Position numbers and translations under genes: made by a program. This document shows, piece after piece, positions 1 through 7,936 of a stretch of 34,640 nt of DNA. The stretch is taken from NCBI GenBank assembly GCA_013290045.1, contig JABCYU010000007.1:1-34640 (forward strand). Direction: 5' to 3'. The DNA comes from Methanobacteriota archaeon. GTDB taxonomy: Archaea; Thermoplasmatota; Thermoplasmata; Lutacidiplasmatales; UBA184. Each line of letters begins with the position of its first letter. Within the stretch, counting starts at the first letter, position 1. The notes under the pieces are model-generated. The model saw nothing but the letters and a program-made list of their open reading frames with translations, did not search any database and was not told where the DNA came from.

Positions 1-539
1 CGGTGAGCGCCGGAGCACCGGGGTTCGCGAGCAACCTCACGATCCAGCCGGTGTTCCACCCGTGGATCGCCACGACGATCGTTCTCCTGAACCTGACGCC
101 GGACCAGGGATTCAATCTCAGCGTCGTCGTGCGGGACTCGGCGACCCGGCAGCCGATCGATAACGCCACCGTGGAGGTCGGGTACACCTACCTGCGGCAC
201 ACGATGGCCCCGGGGTGGGCGAACTTCTCGAACGTCCGGCCCCCCGGAAGCTGGGGGGTCGTCGCCTCGGCCTCGGGTTACGCCTCCAACCAGTCGTTCG
301 TGGTGCTCGGGCCGCTTACGCCGCGGGCGTCGATCGCGATCTACCTCACGCCGCTCCCCTGCGTCCCGCCCGGATGCGTCGCGCCCCGCGGGGCGACCCC
401 ACCCGGGACGTTCTCGCTGTTGCCCGGTAGCAGCGGGTCGCTCACGTTCCTGTTGGCCGCTCCGCTGATGTTCCTCGCCGCGTCGATCGCCTACGCCCTC
501 TACTTGCGCCGGCGGACGGCGTCCGGGCGGCCCGCGTGA
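1..539 (+). CDS. C-terminal part of a membrane-anchored surface protein
   Basis: The frame is open to the left edge, so this is probably the end of a longer gene; the GTG at base 3 is only the first possible start visible. The visible 178 residues carry a beta-rich domain (FNLSVVVRDSATRQPIDNATV) resembling carboxypeptidase-regulatory-like or Ig-like folds, a Pro/Gly/Ser linker, and one hydrophobic helix close to the end (LTFLLAAPLMFLAASIAYALY) followed by LRRR. That order is the usual C-terminal anchor of an archaeal surface protein with a short cytoplasmic tail. Several N-x-S/T sites fit an exported glycoprotein. The specific function is unknown. Confidence 0.7.
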   Translation, partial: VSAGAPGFASNLTIQPVFHPWIATTIVLLNLTPDQGFNLSVVVRDSATRQPIDNATVEVGYTYLRHTMAPGWANFSNVRPPGSWGVVASASGYASNQSFVVLGPLTPRASIAIYLTPLPCVPPGCVAPRGATPPGTFSLLPGSSGSLTFLLAAPLMFLAASIAYALYLRRRTASGRPA

Positions 540-572
540 CGGCCCCGAGCCCCGCGAGGTGCCGTCGCGTTT

Positions 573-595
573 CGGGCGGCCTTATAGGCCGCCCG
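573..595 (+). promoter_or_regulatory. TATA-like box inside a 9-bp inverted repeat
   Basis: The sequence CGGGCGGCC-TTATA-GGCCGCCCG is a perfect 9-bp inverted repeat whose loop is the only A/T-rich stretch between the surface gene and the MoxR operon. Read as a promoter, it would place the transcript start near base 610, before the Shine-Dalgarno sequence of the next gene. The palindrome could be a repressor site over the TATA box. It could equally be a transcription-terminating hairpin for the upstream gene. Confidence 0.45.
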
Positions 596-641
596 TCCTA
601 CCCCGGCGGTCCGGCGGCGCGCCGGTTCGGGAGGTGACGCG

Positions 642-1127
642 TTGGTCCGAGAGGCCCTCCGATCGGCGCTCCGCAGCTGGCTGCCTGCCCGCCCCACGTT
701 CATCGACCAGGTGAAGACCCTGGAGGTACCCCCGGTGACCGAGGTGAAGCGCCGGTTGCTGCGGGGCGATTACGACGGCGCCGTCCTCTTCGCCTACCCC
801 CGGGCGCTCGAAGACCTCGAGCGCGCCTATGGACGGGTGTTCAGCCCGGAGCTCACGCACGCGGAGATCCTCGTCCGAGGGATGCAACCGGAGATGGGGA
901 ACCTGCCGGAGATGTTCGTCCGGCTCCACCGGCTCTACGAGCCGGTCCGATACGGGGGCGGAGGCCCCCGCTCGCCGTCCGACCTCGAGGGGATCATGAT
1001 CAGCATCTACTCGCAGCGGCCGATGTGGACGCTGTACACCGAGCTCCTCGCCCGGACCCCGGACGAGCCGTCCCGGGGCGTGCCCGTCCCGTCGGGGGCG
1101 AACGGCGTCCCGGTGGAGGGGAACTGA
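642..1127 (+). CDS. DUF4129-like helical protein, first gene of the MoxR/DUF58 operon
   Basis: The product is 161 aa and largely alpha-helical. The stretch VKRRLLRGDYDGAVLFAYPR, then a Thr-His-x-Glu motif, then a tyrosine/YGG segment (LYEPVRYGGGG), follows the pattern of DUF4129 domains, which typically accompany MoxR and DUF58 genes. Unlike many DUF4129 proteins it has no membrane span of its own. The TTG start is chosen because a near-perfect Shine-Dalgarno sequence (GGAGGTGA, 630-637) lies four bases before it. The next gene starts two bases after its stop, so co-translation is likely. The family call rests on motif pattern only and is moderate. Confidence 0.6.
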   Translation: MVREALRSALRSWLPARPTFIDQVKTLEVPPVTEVKRRLLRGDYDGAVLFAYPRALEDLERAYGRVFSPELTHAEILVRGMQPEMGNLPEMFVRLHRLYEPVRYGGGGPRSPSDLEGIMISIYSQRPMWTLYTELLARTPDEPSRGVPVPSGANGVPVEGN

Positions 1128-1129
1128 GC

Positions 1130-1663
1130 GTGCCCGCGCTGCCGTTCCCGGTCCCGCCGGAGATCGTCGGATTGTTCACGAACCCGACGTTCGGCATCCC
1201 GTTCCTCGTGACCGCCGCCGTCCTCGGTTCGTGGTTGTACTGGAACCCGCTCGGCGCGCCCGCCTCGCTCGGCACGCGGGCGACGTGGCGCGCCCCGGCC
1301 CACGACCCGGTGTCGAGGACGTACTACGCCCTCACCGCCGGTCTCGTGAGCCAGGTCGTCTCGGCGACGTACGAGCGGTTCGAGACCGCCGTGAAGGCGA
1401 AGTTCGGCCGGACCCTGGGCGAGCTACCGGTGACCTCGTGGGGGCGCGAGCGCGCGGGGATCCCCCAGGCGCGCGAGCTGCGGCGCCTGGCGGCGCAGCT
1501 CCGCGAGGCGTACCAGCAATCGCTCCTCTGGGAGGCGCCGATCCGCATCCGATGGGCGTTCTGGCGGACGCCGGAACAGGACCGGGCGCTCTTCGAGGGC
1601 CGCGTCCACGACCGGCTCGATTCCACTCGACACATGATCGCGTTGATGGAGCAGAGCCGATGA
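1130..1663 (+). CDS. Single-span membrane protein of the MoxR operon
   Basis: The product is 177 aa. The GTG start at 1130, two bases after the previous stop and behind a GGTGGAGGGG purine run, is preferred over the longer ORF-track start, which lies inside the upstream gene. Residues about 8-34 are hydrophobic (FGIPFLVTAAVLGSWLYW), predicting one N-terminal membrane helix. The rest is a charged helical soluble domain of about 130 residues. No family is recognised. Its place between a DUF4129-like gene and MoxR suggests a membrane partner of that module. Confidence 0.75.
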   Translation: MPALPFPVPPEIVGLFTNPTFGIPFLVTAAVLGSWLYWNPLGAPASLGTRATWRAPAHDPVSRTYYALTAGLVSQVVSATYERFETAVKAKFGRTLGELPVTSWGRERAGIPQARELRRLAAQLREAYQQSLLWEAPIRIRWAFWRTPEQDRALFEGRVHDRLDSTRHMIALMEQSR

Positions 1664-1715
1664 GCGAGCGTCGATCGAGGAGCGCCCCCGCGTCGATGGC
1701 CGGACGGGGCGGCTG

Positions 1716-2774
<1,059 letters not shown>

Positions 2775-2799
2775 GGCCGCCCCGCGAATCGAGGCCGCC

Positions 2800-4116
2800 G
2801 TGATCACGCGCCGCGGATGGGCCGCCATCGGCGACACCCTCGCCGCCCTGTTCGTCGCGCTCGTCACCCTGAACCCGCTTCTCGTGCTCCTCGCGCTCGT
2901 CGCCTTCGCCTTCGTCGCGACGCAGGTCTCGGTGTTCCACCGCTCGACCGCGGCGTTGACCCCGGGGTCGTTCCGCGTCGAGCGGTCGCCGCTGTTCAAG
3001 CGGATGCCCGTGGGGCTCGAGGTCGTCGTCACGGTGACGGCGACCTACACCGGGACCCGCGGCTTCTGGGGGGAGATGTACGATGTGCTCCCCGATTCGT
3101 TCGACCTGCGGGACGGCTCGACCCGCCTGCGGACCTGGTGGGCCCCCGGCGCCACGCATCGGCTCGCCTACGTCTTCCGACCCGGCATCCGCGGCGGCTT
3201 CCTGCTCGGACCGACGATCGTCGCGGCGCACGATCCGTTGGGATTCGCCCGGACGACCGTCGTCCTCCCGACCGCGGCCCCGGCGACCGTCCTGCCCGCC
3301 AGCCTCGGGGTCCGACCGTTCCCCGTCGGCCCCACCCTGCCGAACCGCGCCCCCGGTCGCCTGATCCTGCGTCGGAAGGGGTTCGGGACCGAGTTCCGCT
3401 CGCTGCGCCAGTACCAATCGGACGACGATATCCGCCACATCGCCTGGAAACGCTCGACGCTCCAGCAGCTGTACGTGCGGGAGTTCGAGCAGGAGAGCCG
3501 GCAGGACTACCTGTTGGTGATCGACCTCGACCCGACGATGCACGCCGGATTGTGGGGGGAGAGCGCCCTCGACAAGAGCGTCGAGGCGGCGACGATCATC
3601 GCCCAGATGATCGCCCGTCAGGGCGAGGACCGGGTGGGCCTGTTGACCTACGCCGGCGGCATCTTCCAGTTCCTCCCGCCCGGACGCGGCCCGCGCCAGA
3701 TGAAGCGGCTCACCGACAACCTCGCGCTCACCTCGACCCGCTCGGCCGGGTTCAACCTGCCGATGGCGCTCACCGAGGTCGCGGGCCGGCTCAAGGTCCA
3801 CACCCATGTCGTGGCGTTCACCTCGCTCTCCGGGCCGATGGAGAACCTGGGCGCCGCCCGGGTCCGGTTCGGTTCCCGGGGCCACCGATTGTACCTGTTC
3901 GTCCCGGACCTGGGGAGCTTCTACCCGACGGCGACCGACCCGATCGGGGCGGTGGCCCTCCCGTGGGCGTCGGAGAGCGAACGGGTGCGCCGCGAGGCGG
4001 CGATCCACGCCGTCGAGCACGTCGGGTTCCCGGTCGCCGTCTTCGGTCGTGAGGGCGCGGCCGACAAGGTCCTCGCGACCTACCAGCGGATCCGGGCGTG
4101 GGAGAACTCGAGATGA
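2800..4116 (+). CDS. DUF58 domain protein with vWA-like fold
   Basis: The product is 438 aa from a GTG start 26 bases after moxR; the longer track ORF overlaps moxR and is not used. The N-terminus has one or two hydrophobic helices (residues about 10-45). The DUF58 signature RQYQSDDDIRHIAWKRS lies near residue 200, and it is followed by a vWA-like strand VIDLDPTM near residue 240. The metal-site motif is degenerate compared with DxSxS. DUF58 proteins are the standard partners of MoxR ATPases. The protein is probably membrane-tethered. Confidence 0.93.
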   Translation: MITRRGWAAIGDTLAALFVALVTLNPLLVLLALVAFAFVATQVSVFHRSTAALTPGSFRVERSPLFKRMPVGLEVVVTVTATYTGTRGFWGEMYDVLPDSFDLRDGSTRLRTWWAPGATHRLAYVFRPGIRGGFLLGPTIVAAHDPLGFARTTVVLPTAAPATVLPASLGVRPFPVGPTLPNRAPGRLILRRKGFGTEFRSLRQYQSDDDIRHIAWKRSTLQQLYVREFEQESRQDYLLVIDLDPTMHAGLWGESALDKSVEAATIIAQMIARQGEDRVGLLTYAGGIFQFLPPGRGPRQMKRLTDNLALTSTRSAGFNLPMALTEVAGRLKVHTHVVAFTSLSGPMENLGAARVRFGSRGHRLYLFVPDLGSFYPTATDPIGAVALPWASESERVRREAAIHAVEHVGFPVAVFGREGAADKVLATYQRIRAWENSR

Positions 4117-5078
4117 AGATCGACCCGTGGCGCTCGGCCACCATCGTTCCCGTGTTCCTGTACGCCGTCGTCGCCGCGGTGTGGGCGTTCACGGGGGTCA
4201 CCGTCGGCCTCGTCGCCGGATTCTTCCTGACCGGCATCGCGCTCCCCGGCGCGGCGCTGTACGGCCGCCGGCTGTTGCCGTTCGCCCCCGGCGCGATCCT
4301 CGCCGCCGCGATCGGGCTCCTCTGGTTCTTCAACGGGGCGCCTCCCACCGGTGCGCTCGGGGACGTCGCCGCCGGGGTGCTGCTCGCCTCGCCTCTCGTC
4401 TTCCTGGCCGCCGTGTGGGTGACCGAGGACCTCCCCGGGACGAGCGTCGCGATGGTGATCATCGGGTTGACCGACGCCGTCGGTCTGCTGGCGGCGTCGC
4501 GGAACCTCGGAACCGCTCCGGGCACAAACGGCCCGTCCGGCCTGCTCGACGCGACCGCCGCCGTCTACGGCCAGCAAGGGAGTGCCATCGCCCAGCTGCT
4601 CCGGGGCCGTCTGCCGTCGAACATCCCGATGTCGTCGACCCCGGATGCGCTGTTCGTCCTGCTCGGGATCCTGGCGATGGTCGGGCTCCTGCTGAGCCTG
4701 CTGCGCGGACCGGGGATCGAGTGGTTGAGGTCGGCGCCGGGCCCCGCCCCTCCCCGCCACCCGGCCGGGACCCGGGTCCCCCATCCCGTGCCGTCCCCCG
4801 AGCTCGCCGGGATCCTCGCTTCGGCGACGCGCTCCGAGCTCCCGGAGTTCCCCTCGTACACCGGGCTCTACCCGGTCCTCGCCGCCGCCGGCGCCGCGGC
4901 CGGGTTCCTCGGTGTCGCCGAGTTCGCCCCGACCTACGCCCTCCTCGCCGTCGCGTTGGGGGTCGCCCTGGCGGTCGTCTATCTGTTGGTCACCGGCGGG
5001 GCGCGCCGGGTGGCTCGGCCATCGCCATCGCCACCGGCGGGGCCGCTCGCCGATCCGCGGCGCCCCAAGCCGCGCTGA
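4113..5078 (+). CDS. Polytopic membrane protein of the MoxR operon
   Basis: The ATG at 4113 overlaps the DUF58 stop as ATGA, and a GGGAGAA Shine-Dalgarno lies seven bases before it. This start is preferred over the GTG at 4098, and translational coupling is likely. The 321 residues hold about seven hydrophobic helices, five in the first 210 residues and two near the end (residues about 250-300), separated by a Pro-rich loop of about 60 residues. No catalytic motif or family is recognised. Operons of this type often end with membrane proteins carrying transglutaminase or DUF4129 domains, but neither is seen here. Confidence 0.85.
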   Translation: MKIDPWRSATIVPVFLYAVVAAVWAFTGVTVGLVAGFFLTGIALPGAALYGRRLLPFAPGAILAAAIGLLWFFNGAPPTGALGDVAAGVLLASPLVFLAAVWVTEDLPGTSVAMVIIGLTDAVGLLAASRNLGTAPGTNGPSGLLDATAAVYGQQGSAIAQLLRGRLPSNIPMSSTPDALFVLLGILAMVGLLLSLLRGPGIEWLRSAPGPAPPRHPAGTRVPHPVPSPELAGILASATRSELPEFPSYTGLYPVLAAAGAAAGFLGVAEFAPTYALLAVALGVALAVVYLLVTGGARRVARPSPSPPAGPLADPRRPKPR

Positions 5079-5144
5079 CCGGGGGCTGCGGGTCGAGCCC
5101 GACGCGTATATCCCGCCGTGCCCGAGCCCCGTTCCGGGTCCCCC

Positions 5145-5600
5145 ATGGTCGCCCCGCTCCGGGTCGTGCGCGATTCCGCGGGGTGGTTCTCGATCGGTAC
5201 GGCCCGGAAGGCGGAGGCGCGCAGGAGTCACCGCTGCGTGGAGTGCGGCGCCTCGCGCCCCGACGGGCGGAGCGCCTACTGCACCCGTCGTTGCCAGTGG
5301 CGGTTCCGGGGCCGCTTCTTCTGGGACGCGGCCCGGACGTTCGTCCTGCACCGGGACCGGTTCACCTGCCAGCGATGCCACGTCCGGCACCGCGTCCGCG
5401 ACCTCGAGGTCGACCACATCGTGGAGATCGCCCTCGGCGGCAGCTCGCTCGACTACGACAACCTGCAGACGGTGTGCCGGGCGTGCCACCGGAAGAAGAC
5501 GGCCGAGTTCCTGCACCGCCGGGCGGCGGTCCGACGGCTCGGTCGCGTCACGCCCCCGGTGGAACCGGACGAGGGGAACCCGAGCTGGTTCCCGGCGTGA
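5145..5600 (+). CDS. HNH endonuclease with zinc-binding cysteines
   Basis: The product is a small HNH-family nuclease. A first Cys cluster (CVECG...YCTRRC) is followed by CQRCH, then the HNH core LEVDHIVEIALGG, DYDNLQTVCRACHRKK. The DH pair, the Asn and the CxxCH are all present, so the metal site looks intact. A TATA-like GTATATC at 5105-5111 would place the transcript start near 5134, which favours the ATG at 5145 over the in-frame GTG at 5118; neither has a Shine-Dalgarno sequence. The gene follows the MoxR operon by 66 bases but may be transcribed separately. Its 3' end overlaps the convergent membrane gene by 53 bases. Confidence 0.88.
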   Translation: MVAPLRVVRDSAGWFSIGTARKAEARRSHRCVECGASRPDGRSAYCTRRCQWRFRGRFFWDAARTFVLHRDRFTCQRCHVRHRVRDLEVDHIVEIALGGSSLDYDNLQTVCRACHRKKTAEFLHRRAAVRRLGRVTPPVEPDEGNPSWFPA

Positions 5601-6717
5601 ACGGGAGCTCGTAGGCGATCCCGCCCCCGGACGGCGCCGGGGAGCTCGGCCGGGGGGAGCCGGGGGGCGTCGGCAACTGACGTGCCCAGCGGGCGAAGGC
5701 GTAGACGACCGCCGCATCGACGCCGAGGACGAGGAAGTTCCCCCCGAGGGCACCGAGCAGGCTCAGCGCGACCAGGAACGAGATCGCCCCGGCGCTGAAC
5801 GCGAGCCGGCGGTCGGCGCGTTCCGGACCCGCGAGGCGGGGCACGAGGTATCCGAGCGTGGCGACGGACAGGGCGACCATCCCGACGATCAGCACGAGCA
5901 ACGGGATGTGGAAGATCGGCGCGAACCAGTTGATCGCGAAGAACGTCCAGACGAAGGCGGCGCCCACCGCGGCGGCCTCGGGGACCGAGCCATCCCCGAC
6001 GAACTCGGGAAGGCGGGGGAACGTCGGGGCCGATCGAAGGCCGAGCGCGGTGAAGGCGGCGATCGCCGCCAAAGAGCCGAGGATGTACGGCCATGCGAGG
6101 TGCCAACCCCAGCCGAACAGCGCGAACATCGCGACGACCGTTGCGGTGAAGATCGCCAGGAGGGCGCCGTAGCCCCGGTCGGAGACGAAACGCTGGCCCT
6201 CGGTCGCTGGAAAGACGATCTGGACCACGAGGATCGGGAGACCGATGCTGAAGACGGCATGGAAGATCGTCAACTGCGAGAGCCACAGCCAGTTGACCCC
6301 GAACGAGTGGCCGTAGGCGCCGACCGGTCCGATCAGGGCGGCGTCGAAGTAGGTCTTCGTGCCGATCGCCTCCTCGGCGAACGCGTACGCCCCGCCGAGC
6401 AGCAGGATCATCGGCCAGCCGCCACCCCGTCGGACGGACGTCTCGCGGATCAACAGGACGCCGGCGCCGTACAGCCCGAGGAGGAAGGCGAGGGCGATGG
6501 GATTGAACAGCGTGAACACCGGCGTCGATCCGGTGAGGAGCTCCGGGAACGTGATCGACAGGATGACGAGCAGCAGCTCCGCCCGATGTCGTCGACCCCA
6601 GGGGATAAGGCGAGCGGGCCGCGACGGCCCTGAGCCGTCCGATCGCGTCGACACCGGGGGCGGCGGGAGCGGGAGGGGGGCGGATCCGGCGCTTGTCTGG
6701 CCGATGGAGTCGGGCAT
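5548..6717 (-). CDS. Polytopic membrane protein, family not recognised
   Basis: The product is 389 aa from the ATG at 6717; the longer track ORF runs through the preceding non-coding region. After a Pro/Ser-rich N-terminal tail of about 45 residues there are roughly ten hydrophobic helices, for example FLLGLYGAGVLLI and LLAIFTATVVAMFALFGWGW. A conserved-looking charged stretch (FAEEAIGTKTYFDAALIG) sits between helices and could be part of an active or binding site. An A/T-rich GTTTCAAATA on the minus strand (6751-6760) is a likely promoter about 38 bases upstream. The function is unknown. Confidence 0.85.
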   Translation of the reverse strand: MPDSIGQTSAGSAPLPLPPPPVSTRSDGSGPSRPARLIPWGRRHRAELLLVILSITFPELLTGSTPVFTLFNPIALAFLLGLYGAGVLLIRETSVRRGGGWPMILLLGGAYAFAEEAIGTKTYFDAALIGPVGAYGHSFGVNWLWLSQLTIFHAVFSIGLPILVVQIVFPATEGQRFVSDRGYGALLAIFTATVVAMFALFGWGWHLAWPYILGSLAAIAAFTALGLRSAPTFPRLPEFVGDGSVPEAAAVGAAFVWTFFAINWFAPIFHIPLLVLIVGMVALSVATLGYLVPRLAGPERADRRLAFSAGAISFLVALSLLGALGGNFLVLGVDAAVVYAFARWARQLPTPPGSPRPSSPAPSGGGIAYELPFTPGTSSGSPRPVPPGA

Positions 6718-6750
6718 CGTCGTTCCCGAAGATTTGACCGGGGGACGGGG

Positions 6751-6760
6751 TATTTGAAAC
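6751..6760 (-). promoter_or_regulatory. TATA-like promoter of the membrane protein gene
   Basis: The minus-strand sequence GTTTCAAATA stands out as A/T-rich in a very GC-rich gap. It predicts a transcript start near 6729 and a leader of about 12 bases. Confidence 0.5.
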
Positions 6761-6857
6761 GCCCCGGAACTGTCCGGCGGCCCCCGGGAACCCCCGACGG
6801 AGCCCAGCGCGCGCGGGAATCCCCATCGGTCCGCGGTCGGCGGGGCCAGCGGCCCGT

Positions 6858-7307
6858 TCAGTGCGGGACGTACCAGACGTAGTACGTCGAGAGCCCGAGA
6901 ACGATCACCGACCACCAGAGGATGAGCTCGGTCCGCATCCACAGCTTGTAGCGGCGGAAGCGGAACCGTTCCGGGACCCACGGAGTTCCGGCGACGAGCA
7001 GGATGTAGATCCCGAGGGACTCGGCCGCCACGCCCGCGATGAGCATCAGCGTCGGGACCCAGTAGAACTGGTTGGAGAACTCGGAGGCGAGGTCGGGAAG
7101 GACGTACTCGAGGTACTGGGGGACCATCCACGCCAGGACGATGGGGATGTTGAGCAGGACCATCGAGCTCTGGATGTACATGTGGGCGCGGACGTGTCCG
7201 CGGCGGACGACGAACATCCCGATCAGCAGGACGATCGCGATCACCACCTCGAAGACGGCGACCATGTCCGACGTCGACGGGGCGTAGGTACCGAACAGAG
7301 TCCCCAT
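6858..7307 (-). CDS. DUF420-like four-helix membrane protein
   Basis: The 149-aa product has four hydrophobic helices (residues about 14-34, 48-66, 83-107, 126-147). The signature RRGHVRAHMYIQSSMVLLN after helix 1, and the RRYKLWMR segment leading into a last helix with WWSVIVLGLSTYYVWY, resemble the DUF420 family of small membrane proteins, some of which are linked to haem-copper oxidase assembly. No oxidase gene lies nearby, so the role is open. It is transcribed in the same direction as the adjacent PNPOx-like gene, 62 bases downstream of that gene's stop. Confidence 0.6.
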   Translation of the reverse strand: MGTLFGTYAPSTSDMVAVFEVVIAIVLLIGMFVVRRGHVRAHMYIQSSMVLLNIPIVLAWMVPQYLEYVLPDLASEFSNQFYWVPTLMLIAGVAAESLGIYILLVAGTPWVPERFRFRRYKLWMRTELILWWSVIVLGLSTYYVWYVPH

Positions 7308-7369
7308 CGCCCGTTCACCCCGCCCGCGCCGGCGCCGGTGGTGTCGAGCCGGAACGGCGCGCTACCGGT

Positions 7370-7861
7370 TCAGAAGTCATGGGGCGGGATCAGGTCCAGG
7401 ACCGTCTTCTCGCGCATCTGCAGCCGGAACTCCTCCCAGAGGCGGCGGACGTCGGCTTCGTTGAGCCCGAGGAGGTAGACGGGGGAGACGAGGGGGGCGG
7501 CGTAGGCGACCTCGATGATCACGATGGCGCGGATACGGCGCACGTCGGCGCCCTCGTGCTTGTACAGTTCGAGCGCCTTCCAGTAGTCGTCACCGGAACG
7601 CAGGACCTTGGCCGTCCCCCGGAACCGGTAGCCCTTGCGGACGAACGGATCGACGACGTTCACCTCGGTCTTCGGGTTCTCGAGCAGGTTGCGGATCGTC
7701 CGGGGGGATTCCACGTCGGCGAACACCAGGTGGTTGTCGTCCCAGACCGTCAGCGAGCCCTTCGGCGACAGGTTGGGGGTGCCGTCGGGGGAGATGCTCG
7801 CAACGTAGCCCAACCGCTGCTCGCGGACGACCCGTTTCATGTCCTCGGTCAGCCCGGCCAT
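7370..7861 (-). CDS. PNPOx-like flavin-binding protein
   Basis: The 163-aa product matches the pyridoxamine-phosphate-oxidase-like split-barrel family. Signs are the N-terminal RLGYVASISPDGTPNLSPKG strand pair, the FADVESPRTIRNLLENP helix, and VNVVDPFVRKGYRFRGTA. Proteins of this type bind FMN, F420 or haem and often act as small reductases or oxidases; the substrate cannot be read from the sequence. A minus-strand CCATAAGCA (7885-7893) lies about 28 bases before the ATG, consistent with a leaderless transcript. Confidence 0.88.
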   Translation of the reverse strand: MAGLTEDMKRVVREQRLGYVASISPDGTPNLSPKGSLTVWDDNHLVFADVESPRTIRNLLENPKTEVNVVDPFVRKGYRFRGTAKVLRSGDDYWKALELYKHEGADVRRIRAIVIIEVAYAAPLVSPVYLLGLNEADVRRLWEEFRLQMREKTVLDLIPPHDF

Positions 7862-7884
7862 GGCCCACGGGGGTGCGAAGCCCT

Positions 7885-7893
7885 GCTTATGGG
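7885..7893 (-). promoter_or_regulatory. TATA-like promoter of the PNPOx-like gene
   Basis: The minus-strand CCATAAGCA is centred 28 bases before the ATG at 7861, which is the spacing expected for a leaderless archaeal transcript. Confidence 0.5.
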
Positions 7894-7936
7894 TTTGGTA
7901 TTCTCGGAAACGCGGGACCGGGCCCCCCGGGCTCCG

